A stretch of DNA of 64,000 nt from Mantis religiosa. Its lineage: Eukaryota > Arthropoda > Insecta > Mantodea > Mantidae. Below are positions 23,457 to 34,430 of the stretch, one piece after another. Position 1 is the stretch's first letter. Each line of letters opens with the position of its first letter. The notes beneath the pieces were generated by a model. The model worked only from the letters and a program-made list of their open reading frames with translations, had not been told where the DNA came from and did not search any database. The stretch is taken from the NCBI GenBank assembly GCA_030765055.1, contig CM060950.1, positions 269,075,589-269,139,588 on the forward strand, written 5' to 3'. A program made the translations under genes and the position numbers.

Positions 23457-23465
23457 TATAAAAGG
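23457..23465 (+). promoter_or_regulatory. second TATA-box-like site
   Basis: TATAAAAGG, about 120 bases downstream of the TATA/initiator pair. No clear initiator follows at the expected distance. It could be an alternative promoter or chance. Confidence 0.3.
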
Positions 23466-23599
23466 GGAACATCCGAGTAGCATAAGCCGGTGCGTCTAAC
23501 AGAGACATAAAGAAGCATTAGACTGACATGTTTAATCTAAGTAAATAGTGAAAGTGATTGTAAGTTAGCACTGGACCAACGGTTGTAGTGACAAATGGA

Positions 23600-24390
23600 A
23601 TAAGTTTCGTGCAAATTCGTGTTGTCTTTAGTCACAATATAAAGTAAAATATATGAGAGAAAAGAACAGTATAATTGATTGTTATTAATTTATTACATCA
23701 TTGAAGTTGTGTTCAATTTTCTCAGAGAAACCTAAATTGAATCAGTTACAACTATTCCTATGACAACCACCACTACAAAAATAATTTTCATATTGGAAGA
23801 GAATTAAATATTACATTTATAATTCTCAAGTAAGGAGACCCTTTCTGCGCTTACATTAAAAACAATGATAACGATCTGGTTGAAAGACTGTCATCAACCC
23901 TACAAGTTCAAGAGGAAGTGATCGAAATGCTTATTAGAAAAACTCAAAGAATTGATCTGTAATTTTAAAAATGAGGTATGTTAATTAATGGTGTAGGATT
24001 ATACCTACATAAATATATAACCGCTTTGTTTGTTAATTAGCTTTTCAATTTGACATAAGCCAGCTTTGCTTAATTGGTTAGTCTGCATTGACTATTTTTA
24101 TATATTGTTAAACAGTTATATACCCATACCAGCAAGTCAGGAGTCGCCACTGCTCATTTCCTGTTCGATCACCCAGTACGACAGGACTCGAGGAGAAGGA
24201 TCATACTGTTTTCTTCAGTGGCGGTGTGGTCACGAGGTGCCATATGCACAGGCGGTGTCTTGGGATATTTGTTATGAAGTCGAGCAATACAAGCGAAAAT
24301 AGATTCTTGAAATGAAATGAAGAAATGTATTAGAACATAAACCCGTAAGAAGTGCTGTGTGAATGCACTTCGGAAGTATTGTCGAGAAAA
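23600..24390. other. unassigned sequence
   Basis: Frames below 80 codons; nothing recognised. Confidence 0.4.
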
Positions 24391-24391
24391 C

Positions 24392-24393
<2 letters not shown>

Positions 24394-24465
<72 letters not shown>

Positions 24466-24467
24466 TG
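24394..24467. repeat. (GAT)n(GAC)n microsatellite
   Basis: About 12 GAT units followed by about 11 GAC units. It creates the polyserine run in the minus-strand frame at 24169-24537, which is therefore not evidence for a protein. Confidence 0.95.
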
Positions 24468-24469
24468 AT

Positions 24470-25400
24470 AAATTTATCGAGTAACAGCTTCCCACATTTG
24501 TGTTTTGCAAATCTGTCAATGTAAAAATAAATAACACATTAATAATTACATTTTCAACAATTAGGCAAAAACGTTACCTAATGCTTGGTTTAATAATTTA
24601 AAAGCGATATATGTCGATGGTATTAATATTATAATTTTATGCATTTATCATATTTATAATTGTTAAATATTGAAATATTCTTAAATATGCTAACTTTGGC
24701 TTTATTTTTACACTATTTGAGACATCCTATTATAAATTTATAACATTAAGGTATTCTACAAAATGTTGGTTTTGCATTAATAAAACGGACTTTAGTCTCA
24801 GGATTGTTAATTTATACCTCGTTGAAACAAAAGATAAATACTCGAACGAGTAATGTCCATTTCTCACAAAAGGGCTTAGGGACTAGAAGCGTGACCATAT
24901 TTAGGTATATTCCATGCTGCATTTGGAATCAACCAGTCTTGTGTACCAGATGAAAGGAATGAGTAAAACACATGTATGCCAGTTTTAGTGTAAGCTTTAG
25001 AAAGTTTCTAACTAGCTCCTACAAACGCTTGCACAGATTATGACGGTACAAATAAGCTACGGCAGTATAATTTAAGCCAGAATTAATTAAATAAAATAAC
25101 TACTCAGTGTCAGAAAATGTTTTACAGTACGGGCTTTAAGCCGCTTAGAATCGCATGCACAAATTCCGCGCTATGAACTTCTCGGCCACGGAAAGCAAAA
25201 CAAAACAATCGAGAGTGGGTGGATTTCATGGCGATATTATGACGTTATATCATAGCTTCCCTATGATATGCAAAAAGCATCACATATTCATAAGGCTTCT
25301 TCTGCAACATGTCTACTTTTTATTCAACAGCAGAACCTATTTGCGCTGTGAGCCGCTGCAAACCAAGCACGAACCGAATGTGTGAAATAAATCATTCCGC
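24470..25400. other. unassigned AT-rich sequence
   Basis: No coding or structured signal seen. Confidence 0.4.
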
Positions 25401-25401
<1 letters not shown>

Positions 25402-25473
<72 letters not shown>

Positions 25474-25521
25474 GAGAGAGAGAGTGTGTGAGTGTGTGTG
25501 TGTGTGTGTGCGCGCGCGCAC
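25402..25521. repeat. (TG)n with (AG)n and (CG)n segments
   Basis: About 35 TG units, a short AG run, more TG, then four CG pairs. Frames reading through it (Cys-Val or His-Thr runs) are artefacts. Alternating purine-pyrimidine DNA like this can adopt Z-form. Confidence 0.95.
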
Positions 25522-25529
25522 CGTGGATA

Positions 25530-26439
25530 CTCTGCATTAAAAAGAACCCTGGAACTTTCTTCCTAACATCGAAATGGATTCAACATTTTGAAACTGAGTT
25601 TATGTAATCTCGTTATAACTACACATCGGATTTCTATGCAAATTCATCTTTAGCGTGTTTAGCGTGTTTTTACTTGAGATACGCAATTAAACTTTGCAAT
25701 ATGTTTCAGCTTTTCTGTGCCTGTGTATCAGTTTTCATAGTGTATGTCACTGTATATTTCTAATGCTTCTGCATATTTTATTATTTTTTCATGCATCGAG
25801 CATATGATACTTATAAGCATGCATTTTTTTTTAATTTTAAAATTAATATTTAAACACTTTATAATGTGTAACGCCGGGAACCGCCTCTATGGATACCCAT
25901 AAATTTGCCTCCACCTATCAGCAGGCTAAGAGCCTTCCGTTAGAGAGATCTATCTCTTTTACTCACCTCCCATATGTTTACACCATGATAATTCTAATCT
26001 GAGACAGATAATAGTGAAAAATAATAAAAGTCCCTGCTAAGCGGATACACATAAAGAAGCTCCACATTTTGGGTTGCTGCTCTCTGCTTTAAAATTAATT
26101 TCACTGCTGAAAGAATTGGCTGTTAATAAATCTAATTGAAACTTTGTAAATTCAAATTTCTCAGAATATTTTAGTAGTGAGTATTAACAAAGGGACTTGG
26201 CTGGAACCAAGACTGTTATAGCTGAAACTATAATAAACTCGAAATGTGTTGTTTATCTTTACACGAGTCTTTATCAATTCTCAATGAGGTTCAGAGTAAA
26301 CATGAAAATGACCCTTTAAAGTACGCGAAAAATTGAGACATAAATTATGCAGTATTTTACAGAGAAATCCTGACATTAAGGTTTCTGTTTCGTAAATATG
26401 TTCTTTAAAGTGAAAATGTAGTGCTAAACCATATATTTA
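25530..26439. other. unassigned AT-rich sequence
   Basis: Nothing recognised. Confidence 0.4.
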
Positions 26440-26765
26440 GTTCTGCGCCGGGACTTAGTGGGCTAGAGCTTTCACTCCGATTCCCTGCATTGAAATTCGC
26501 CCAGGTTCGATCCCAGTTGTGAGAGTATGGATTTTTAATTCCCGGATATAGGACCGATGCCTACTCAGCATCTTCTTGTATTTGAGGAAATGCATTCCGC
26601 TCTATAAATTCCAATTTTCCGGCAGGAGGTGTCGGGATACTGGCCACATCCTCTCCCAGTATCGGATGATCGCCCAAGTCTACTTTGCGTGTGCGTGTAT
26701 GAGGCCGGCAGGTCCAGGCCCGAGTCGTGCTGTACGCCGTAGAGTATTATTGAAGACCATATATC
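26440..26765 (+). mobile_element. tRNA-headed SINE, type C
   Basis: The head has TTAGTGGGCTAGAGC (A-box-like, about 26455) and GGTTCGATCCC (B-box-like, 26504-26514), followed by a GC-richer body of about 250 bases. It is a single copy here and differs from families A and B. Confidence 0.55.
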
Positions 26766-27734
26766 AGAGGTGCTGAAAACACATTATAAATATTTTAGTT
26801 TATACAAATCCGGAGTCTTCCAATCTGACGTAATAATAAGAAATTATTGTTATTCCGTTTGTAAACACAACATGGTAACAGATATGCAGAATATATTGAT
26901 TTCAACTTGGAAAACCTTCTCTCTCTCTCTCTCACACTCACTCTGTAAGCGAACACAAGTCAATTCCTTATCAAACAGGGCAAAAGAATTCGGTGGAATT
27001 AAATATATTTAAGTACATTTTAATAATTTCTGGGATAATCTTATTGAAATTTTCTGATTTTCCAAATTATATTGCATATTAAGTTCGAGTTTAATATAAG
27101 GTATACTGAAAATAAGCACTAACTTACTTACTTACTTTAAAATGTTGATGTATTGCACTCACATGACTTTCCCAGGTCACTCTTACGCAGATGGCACCAA
27201 CTGTTTTCTGATGGACAAGGGGTTTGTAGGGAAAAAGGAGAACTTTCTTATGAACTAGTTAGTTGCGCCCGGCTCAGGGACGGTGTTGCATGGAGCTATT
27301 TACGTTTGGTGTATTCGTGCGGTGAGTGGGGAGAAAAAAAATAAAATTCTTATGAGCAAATGTGATGAGTGGAAGTGGACAGTTTAAAGTACACAAAGAC
27401 CAAAGTAGACCAAAATCATTTTCATGCGGACCACTCAGCGCATGAATTCAAAACAGCTACCCCTTTTTAGGAGGCCTTAGCCCTTCATGAGACCTTTAGG
27501 CTATTCCTTCATTCCATCCTTCCTTCATTCGTTCATTCATTCATTCATATTGCCGTTTAACTTCTCTGACTTGAGTTACAACTGCTGATGTTATGATTCG
27601 CTGAATTGTAGTATTTCTTAACGCTGATATTTTTTTATCGAGTTTAACATTAAACGCACTCATATTTCACATACATTCATACCCAAAAAATCTGTGGAGA
27701 TAAAGAATTATTCTTGTTAGAGAAATATTCACAA
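26766..27734. other. unassigned sequence
   Basis: Contains a short (TC)n run near 26922 and an ATTC-rich run near 27508-27550; frames of 80 codons or less. Confidence 0.4.
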
Positions 27735-27815
27735 CTCCAGCCAGAAATCCAACCTCGGACCCTTAGTTTAGAATCCAGAACGTTGGCCACTCTACCATAG
27801 CGGTGGTGTATTCTA
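27735..27815 (-). mobile_element. tRNA-like SINE head fragment
   Basis: The minus strand shows an A-box-like TATGGTAGAGTGGCC and a B-box-like GAGGTTGGATTTC about 40 bases apart. No clear body follows. Confidence 0.35.
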
Positions 27816-27964
27816 TATTTAGCTCTATGCCAGGTGGCCCAACTGTTCGACTTTCACTTAAGCAGATATCCCTCCGTGTGTTAAACGAGTTGCAGAACAA
27901 ACGGGGCAATTCCTGCTAAAAGCACGGCAGAGGTCTGAGTGGACGTTTTTGTGCTCCGAACGAC

Positions 27965-28142
27965 AAAAGGCAGTTCTCAGGTGAGTTCCCAAGTTGGAAT
28001 CTCGGTCAGGCTCGATAAAGTTTTAACCGAAGTTTTCCCTTACCGTGAAAGATAAATGCCAGGCAACTCTGAGCTCTGTGCACCCTGGGCTCATTTGAGC
28101 ATCATTTCATCCATTTTATTCGTCGTTCAATATGATTTAATC
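27965..28142 (+). mobile_element. tRNA-derived SINE, family A, copy 3
   Basis: The tail CATTTGAGCATCATTTC and the body with CCCTTACCGTGAAAGAT match the family. The B box is degenerate and the A-box half of the head is missing or decayed. Confidence 0.75.
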
Positions 28143-28176
28143 CTGGAAGACCTAAATTTGAAACGAAAAATTGATT

Positions 28177-28348
28177 TGACAAACTAAATTGCATGCTTAA
28201 GCGAGATGTGCGTCTTCTTCCTGTGCAGCAAGATGATTATATAGAGCACAGAGCTTCGAAAAAATTCCTTTTTAAATGTACTCGCTGTGATTTAAATTTA
28301 AAAGCGCATCTGTATGAATCAAGTCATTGTGATCGAAAAGAGAATTAG
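28177..28348 (+). other. short ORF with possible zinc ligands, unknown
   Basis: An open stretch between two stops, directly after the SINE, encodes about 56 residues: Lys/Arg-rich, with LLPVQQDDYIEHRASKK followed by FKCTRCDLNLKAHLYESSHC. The CxxC and H...HC spacing could ligate zinc, somewhat like the C-terminal finger of piggyBac-type transposases. That comparison is weak and no other piggyBac part was seen. It may be chance. Confidence 0.25.
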
Positions 28349-28359
28349 GCTTCCTGTTA

Positions 28360-29910
28360 GTGCCGTTTCAAAATAAGTGACATTTACGAAATAAAATGTT
28401 TGAAAGCCTTTATATCATTAAATTAATTAATTCTGTATTATTAAAGATCGTCTAAACTTTTATTTTAATTCATTTCTTCATATGCTACACTTCATACTTT
28501 CTTTAATAGCAACATAAAGGTTCGCCACATAAAAATTTAACATGAAGCTTTGCTTACTTGGCTTCCAACCGCTTCATGCTTACTTCTAAAGGAAGTAAGT
28601 TTGGCAATTAGTGTCGTATTAAAAATGTAATTTCATATTTTAAAATTTTCTATTTCAATTCTCATTAACGTAATACAGGCTTTTACGTAGTAATTTGTGT
28701 TTACGTTATCAGAAACAGATACGAAGTAATTTTGACTGAGATAAAATGCTACCGTGCAAAATTTGTGAACAGTCAGCAGCTTTCAAAATAAAGATATTAT
28801 AGCCCAGTATGTCAATACGACCAAACACAAAGACACACTTTCTAAAGCTACTAGAAAGAAGATTTGTATGCTTCCAACAGCAACTGAAAATACTTATATA
28901 AAGGTTTTCTTGATGTTGAAATCCGTCTGTGCACTTTAGAGGATTTTGCATTAAGACGGATCTCGAAACCGCACTAGGACGAATATGTATCTAGAGAATC
29001 AAGCTTGCGAAAAAGTTACTTACCAAATGTTAAGATGATGTAAAGGAAGCCATTAAAGATACTAACTATGAATAGAAAGCTCCGAGGCTCAATAGAAGTT
29101 GGCCGCTCTTACAGGTGTCCATTAACAAATTCACAATTGAGCCTTTAGATCACTGTTCAAAAGAGTGCATATTGAAGCATTTCTACTTAGCAAAATTTCC
29201 TGGAAGAGGCTAGCAATGTGATTATCTCCTGACGTACTCACCAATCCACTATAGCTAATGCTGTTTGACGTTTTATTTTAAAATACTGAGAGCAAAGCCC
29301 TCATGATAAAGCCTAAATAGGTTTGAAACTACTATTACCAAACGTGCTTCATCTCACAGTGTCGGAACACGTACGATGTAAAAAAATAAAACAGAATTTG
29401 TTTACGGTATTAAGGCCTAACTGCAGCACCTTCAATGATTTAAAGATTAAAAGGCGTTGATCGTATAACTATCCTAATGATATTGGGGAATGTAGATTTC
29501 GGCAGCAGTTTACTACACTAAAAAATTTTCTGTAACTATTGTAAGGTGATGTACAATCTGGAAGATGTCGCGTATTCGATTGCAGCAGCTACGAAACCTC
29601 TCCAATCTTCTGAAGTGAAAAGGATTTAACTTTAATTGTGGCTCAGTTCGATTTCCACTCACATATAACCTGCCTTCTTCAAAAATGACTGCATCCTCTG
29701 ATGATGTCAGTGAAAATTGTCCATGGCGCAGTGAGACTACAATGTGCTAGGGAAACTGAGATGCCTATTACGGCAAAATAGGAGTTTATGAAACTGATCT
29801 CTTACAAACACTTTAACTGAACAATTCTTTGGCAGTTGAAATGGACCCATCTGTAACATTTATGGTTTATATTTGACCGGTGATATGTTGAGAGATAATT
29901 TTCTCAAATG

Positions 29911-29913
<3 letters not shown>
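28360..29913. other. unassigned AT-rich sequence
   Basis: No recognised coding or repeat. The 80-codon minus-strand frame at 28709-28951 has no known motif. Confidence 0.4.

Positions 29914-29956
<43 letters not shown>
29914..29956. repeat. (AT)n microsatellite
   Basis: About 21 AT units. Confidence 0.95.
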
Positions 29957-29961
<5 letters not shown>

Positions 29962-29999
29962 GCAAATATAATTATATAAATTATATAAATTATATAAAC

Positions 30000-30775
30000 A
30001 AGCCGGACCTCTTAAAACCGTTCGTAAAGTCGTCGTTTGGAGAGGGTTGATCTCGTCGGGGCAGCAATTCCGATACCCATAGGAGATTGGGCATGTCTGG
30101 GCAACTGGTGGTGTACAGCCGGGCTTGTGAAACTTCTGTATGTCCTGAAGAGCTACTAGCTGCTCTGCAAGTTTCTGGCTGCCCTACGGAGGTTATCTGC
30201 GGTCTTCCCGTTTGGCATTAACACCTCATTTCCACTTGCCTATTTATACAGGGGGTACGCGTTTTGCACTAAACGTATTGTCCTAATAGGAAGTCCCACG
30301 GGGTATAATGCCACTCGGATGGCGTCTTTCACTGGCCAAAGAGGGGAATTTTTCACCGGATAACTCTCGCCCCGACATGTTCGAGAAATGGGTATACGAT
30401 CAGACAGGATTATCCACTCTTAAATGGGATAGATTAGGAAAAGATGGGACCCCTAGAACCTCGACCCTCAAAGAACATTTTGTGTATACATCTCCCAGGA
30501 GGAACGGGTGAGGTAAAGTAAACACAGGAGGGGTATGGGCCGCAAGACCGACCAACGCAGAAAACAAGAGTGAGCTAACAGTTACAAACTTAACAACCCA
30601 GCTGAGGAGCACTCGGCGACGATCTACCCAAGCCACTGGAGGATGGTTCATTTGCCCTCCTCCAGCGGGAACAGTAGAAAGCTCGATATAGCAACGAAGG
30701 TTCGAACGTCTTATGTAATGAAGTCGAGGAATTCCAAATTGCAATCCTCGGCGTCATTTGTCCGCTGTTGACCAA
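30000..30775. other. GC-richer unassigned block, probably repeat-derived
   Basis: Base composition rises visibly compared with the flanks, and both strands carry open frames (30308-30511 plus; 30400-30744 and 30590-30898 minus) without known domains. It lies next to a SINE-like head. I suspect an unclassified retroposon or element 5' region but see no diagnostic motif. Confidence 0.35.
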
Positions 30776-30779
30776 CACA

Positions 30780-30985
30780 CACGCCCGGATTGAACTTTTA
30801 GCATGAAAAATAAGGATGTAATTAGTGAAATGAGAAATAGGAAACTCATTGTAGAACGCATCATTCAAGAATTCACTTTGCCAACCCGGGATAACCATGA
30901 AATTCCCACTAGGAATCTAAACCGGGGCCTATCCAATGCAAGCCTCGTGCCTTACCGAAGGACCTTTCCGTAGGGTTTCCCACCT
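30780..30985 (-). mobile_element. SINE-like element, type B head
   Basis: The minus strand reads AAGGCACGAGGCTTGC, then GGTTTAGATTCC (B-box-like, 30912-30923), then a body resembling the type B elements. Confidence 0.4.
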
Positions 30986-30989
30986 CTTA

Positions 30990-31740
30990 CAATGGAAAAG
31001 TTCACTGTGCCCCATACGCCTAAAATATGTGTAACAGACATACTCCTACCTATGAGAAACTCACAGACCTCTCAGGTATTATATTATTTGTATAACAGTT
31101 TATTTTTTATCCTCTTGCGGTGATCATGATAAAAGTTTGCTTAGGAACTGCTTCCAATTAAGCAATACAGAATTACAAAATACAAAACCAAATCCTAGCT
31201 GTTTGCAGATTAGATAGAAAATTAACTTGTTTATCTTATGTAGATCATACCGATATGAGTAGAGATGGGTATTAATACGATAAAGGTATCCTTACAAAAG
31301 ACATCCTTGTACAATTATAATTATTGGCTGCAGTTAAGCTATTCCTTCATATCCTTTGTCAGAATCTCTTGGATTAAGACCAAAATGACTGCAATCTTCC
31401 ATCAGAGATCACAAAAGTTGCTTAATATGTATAGAACCCTCTCCATATTGCAAAACCCTTGAGATATACAAAAGTTACTAAATAGACCATTAAAATCAAT
31501 GACAGATATTGAACATGTGACAGTACAATAAGACTTACGTATTTAAGCTGGAAAAAGCGTAATAGTTCGAATCACTGTCCAGCCAGATTAGTTTTCATAA
31601 CTGTCACCTCAATCTAAGAGAGAAATAAAGAACAGTCGCGTATTGCAATGTAGCAAATTTCAATTTGCTCAAACTTAAACTTCCAATAACAAATATCTTG
31701 AAAGATTTTAAAATTATGACATTGCAAATGTTAATGGTTT
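30990..31740. other. unassigned AT-rich sequence
   Basis: Nothing recognised. Confidence 0.4.
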
Positions 31741-31742
31741 CG

Positions 31743-31931
31743 TCATTGTACCTCACCACTAGATGGTGCTGCAGCATATCAGCTTCTATAGCTTTCAACC
31801 GATCGATATGAAAATTGATATAAATAGATATTTGAGCATGGAAAAGGTTTCTGCGCTTTCTCCATTGTTGTATAATAATTCGACACTAAATGGCGCTGCA
31901 GCATATCAACTTTACAGCTTTAAACTGATCA
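31743..31931 (+). repeat. two-unit direct repeat with GGYGCTGCAGCATATCA core
   Basis: Two diverged units about 123 bases apart (31743-31808 and 31866-31931) share CACTARATGGYGCTGCAG and then CATATCARCTT...AGCTTT. The CACTAGATGG part resembles the CTCF core. This could be a remnant tandem repeat or a transposon fragment. Confidence 0.6.
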
Positions 31932-32398
31932 TCTTGAAAATATGTCTACATCTGAACACGGGATATACAGTTATGCTAATCAAAGTCCTAAAGTCCTGAT
32001 TTTTCTGCAATATTTTCTTCGTTGTATTATTTTTATAAAAATATCTTAAAATTGGTGGTTTGCAGTTACCTATAAAATGTAAAACATTGCAAAAAATATG
32101 GAAAATTGAAAGGTAACTAATATTCTCGATGTAAGCGCAATAAGAATAACTTATTCTTTTGCTTATAGACAGATAAAATTGAACACGCAAATGAACTATC
32201 TACAGTTGTCTCATCTGTCAATAAACATTAAATAATAACATCGATATAAATATATTGATTATGATTGTGATTAGTAAGTAGCTTCATTGATAACAAATAT
32301 AGTAAGCATTATCCAAGAAATTATTTTAAACGCCACATAACAAATGAAACGATTTAAATGATTAAACCTATTTAGTAATTTAAATAAGTAAAAATATA
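31932..32398. other. unassigned AT-rich sequence
   Basis: Very AT-rich; incidental frames only. Confidence 0.4.
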
Positions 32399-32400
32399 TA

Positions 32401-32479
32401 TAATTTTGTGATTGGCCGTAGTAATAATTGTATGACGTAATGTGGTGACATAGCATTAAATCGGCCAATCATAAAATTA
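32401..32479. mobile_element. 79-base hairpin, MITE-like, with CCAAT in both arms
   Basis: The arms TAATTTTGTGATTGGCCG (32401-32418) and its near reverse complement (32462-32479) are separated by 43 bases. Two of the 18 positions differ at most. It could be a tiny foldback MITE or a hairpin that presents two inverted CCAAT boxes. Confidence 0.5.
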
Positions 32480-32977
32480 ATAGAGGATTAACGATAGTTA
32501 CGGAAAATCAATAATCTTGGTAGAGATGTTCTGTAATCGTGAGTGTGATGAATAGTCGTGCAAGATCAGGAGGTTTTATGTAATGATTGGAACTGTTTTT
32601 GTAAAAAAAAAAGTAAAAATAAATAAATAAGAGTTTATCGATATGCTGGAGTTGGCCTGCAATTGACTAGGAAAGGAAGTTCAAGTAAAATGTAATTCAG
32701 ATAGTACAATTAAATTATTTGTTACAAAATTTGACTTCTCCGAAACTTTATTCCGAACCACGCCTGAAAATCAGAAGTCGCATGACTCTTATTTATTCAA
32801 ACACAATCATCAAGAAAAAACTCAAAATACAACGAATTAACCCCGTTATATCTGGCTTCTCGACTTGGGTCTTCGTAGCAGTCAACGTGCATCCCATTTC
32901 CATCATAGAAATCCCGCTACACAAATCAAATATTGGAAGTTCAACCAGAAACGCGCGGCGGCTGTTAGCCACTTACA

Positions 32978-33183
32978 GCTACTGAAACACTTGAACACCA
33001 AGAGGTAGAAGGTAATCGGATCAGACCTACTTTAGGAGCTGCTGAAACATCAGTAGCACACGATAAAAGCCTTGCATATCTTCGAGTACGAACGTCTGCT
33101 TCAAGAGCTGCTGAAACGCTCAAACTGCGAGTTCCTCTATCAAGAACTGGAATCAACAGCTTCAAGGGATTTGTTGTGAACAC
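32978..33183 (+). pseudogene. Helitron-type N-terminal repeat protein relic
   Basis: One open frame carries three spaced units, ATET at 32978, GAAET at 33035 and SRAAET at 33101, with 20- and 23-codon spacing and the stretch LRVRTSASRAAET (33080-33118). This arginine-rich RAAET repeat is commonly seen at the N-terminus of predicted arthropod Helitron proteins, upstream of the Rep and Pif1-type helicase domains. Neither Rep nor helicase is present here, so the piece is non-functional. The frame continues with decayed sequence to a stop near 33303. Confidence 0.6.
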
Positions 33184-33361
33184 CTATAGGTATGGAATCA
33201 ACAATGGCGTTCAAAAATATGGATTCAGTTTTCATGAAAGAGTTAAGAGATTTGTTTCCGTCATTCCTCATTGTTATAACTCAAGCAGTAGTGAATATGG
33301 TTAATTACTATTTGTCTTTAGAATATACCCTGGCAACACAGCGTCTGCCGGGTTCAGTTAG
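32978..33361 (+). mobile_element. Helitron 3' end with RAAET-repeat coding relic
   Basis: The sequence ends in a hairpin (CCC, then GGCA, a short loop, then TGCCGGG) followed after a few bases by TTAG at 33358-33361, a C-to-T variant of the CTRR end of Helitrons, with T as next base. Upstream is a degenerate coding repeat with RAAET units. Together these are strong evidence for a Helitron. The left end (5'-TC) was not located; the frame at 32719-32985 may be part of the same element. Confidence 0.7.
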
Positions 33362-33498
33362 TAAATAAATAAAATACAAAGATATTCTTTTCCCATTACT
33401 TATGAATAGAAAGCGAACCTTTAGCACTGATGAAACACTTAAGTACCTATATAACTATACCGCAGGTTCTCAGGATAACAATGGAGAGTGGGCGGTAA

Positions 33499-33501
<3 letters not shown>

Positions 33502-33532
<31 letters not shown>
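33502..33532 (+). repeat. poly-A tract
   Basis: About 30 consecutive A, which creates the polylysine run in the frame at 33402-33596. It might be the tail of a retroposed sequence, but no source transcript was recognised upstream. Confidence 0.8.
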
Positions 33533-33534
<2 letters not shown>

Positions 33535-33649
33535 AATGCGACGCAACATTCGGCCTACTACATCGTAGTTCACGATTCGAAATATTTAAAAAGTAAGTTG
33601 ATAAATATCATGCTGCACTTGTTTTGGCTAGGTACGTTCGTGCAAAAAA

Positions 33650-33715
33650 GGTGATTGTGTGGGGTTTAAGGGCCCACTGACACCTAGGTTATTTTGGCTC
33701 GTCCAGATGAATGAT
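33650..33715 (+). repeat. dispersed repeat fragment (GGGCCC-containing), copy 1
   Basis: TGTGTGGGGTTTAAGGGCCC followed by a GACACCTAGGT block matches the minus strand of 51390-51470 at most positions. The parent element is unidentified. Confidence 0.5.
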
Positions 33716-34114
33716 AAGTATACACTTTTTATGTTTAAAACTATATATACAATTTTATGTGACAGATTTAAAACAAAGTTATATATTTGGTGTATACAAA
33801 CGAAACAGCATTGTAAAATACGTGTTCAGTGACTTAAGTTTTTTATTGGTCTCTTGTTTCTTTATAATATGTATGCGTTTATGTTTTATAATTAGCAGTT
33901 ATATTGTAGTACTTTACATTTCTTAAAATTCCTCGAAAGTAAATCTGCTGTTTTCACTTAAACATTGTCTCATTCGCTAGAAGTTCACATAATGTAATGG
34001 CGTCAAGCGTTAACACTTGTGCAAATATATGTGCTTTGTTATTTTCTGTTTGACTCCAACATATCCTTGTTTCCACACAACTTTGTATATATACCAACAC
34101 GCCCTATATAGCAA
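33716..34114. other. unassigned AT-rich sequence
   Basis: Nothing recognised. Confidence 0.35.
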
Positions 34115-34430
34115 ACTACGGCCTTCGGGGTTACCTCGCCCAACCACGTGATGACCGGACCAATTTCTCAGGTGGGGGCACCCAGAGGGTAGTGTTCATT
34201 ACCTCTAATGATAAGGTGATAGCAAAGATGACGGTGAGGCGAGTGGACCTACAGTTTATACCGCCGACTCCGAACCACGTTGGGCATAGGGGACACTTCA
34301 CATGTGCTAGACAGAGGTGAAGGCGCGGATAGGGCCGACTTAAATTCGACACCCCAGATGCGGGAATCAAACTAGGACCCTCAGCACGAGAGCCACGAAC
34401 GAAACCACTGCGTTACCCCGGCGCTCTATA
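34115..34430 (-). mobile_element. tRNA-headed SINE, type B-like
   Basis: The minus strand has GGTAACGCAGTGGTTTCG (A-box region) and AGTTTGATTCCC (B box, 34362-34373), then a GC-rich body of about 230 bases. Confidence 0.6.

Noticed and set aside
24169..24537. 122-codon minus-strand frame with a polyserine run
   Set aside because: The serine run is only the GAT/GAC microsatellite read in reverse; the rest has no known motif.
25309..25607. Frames with Cys-Val and Thr-His runs
   Set aside because: Read-through of the TG/CA microsatellite.
33402..33596. Processed pseudogene ending in the poly-A at 33502
   Set aside because: No recognisable coding sequence or polyadenylation signal directly upstream; the Helitron end is at 33361.
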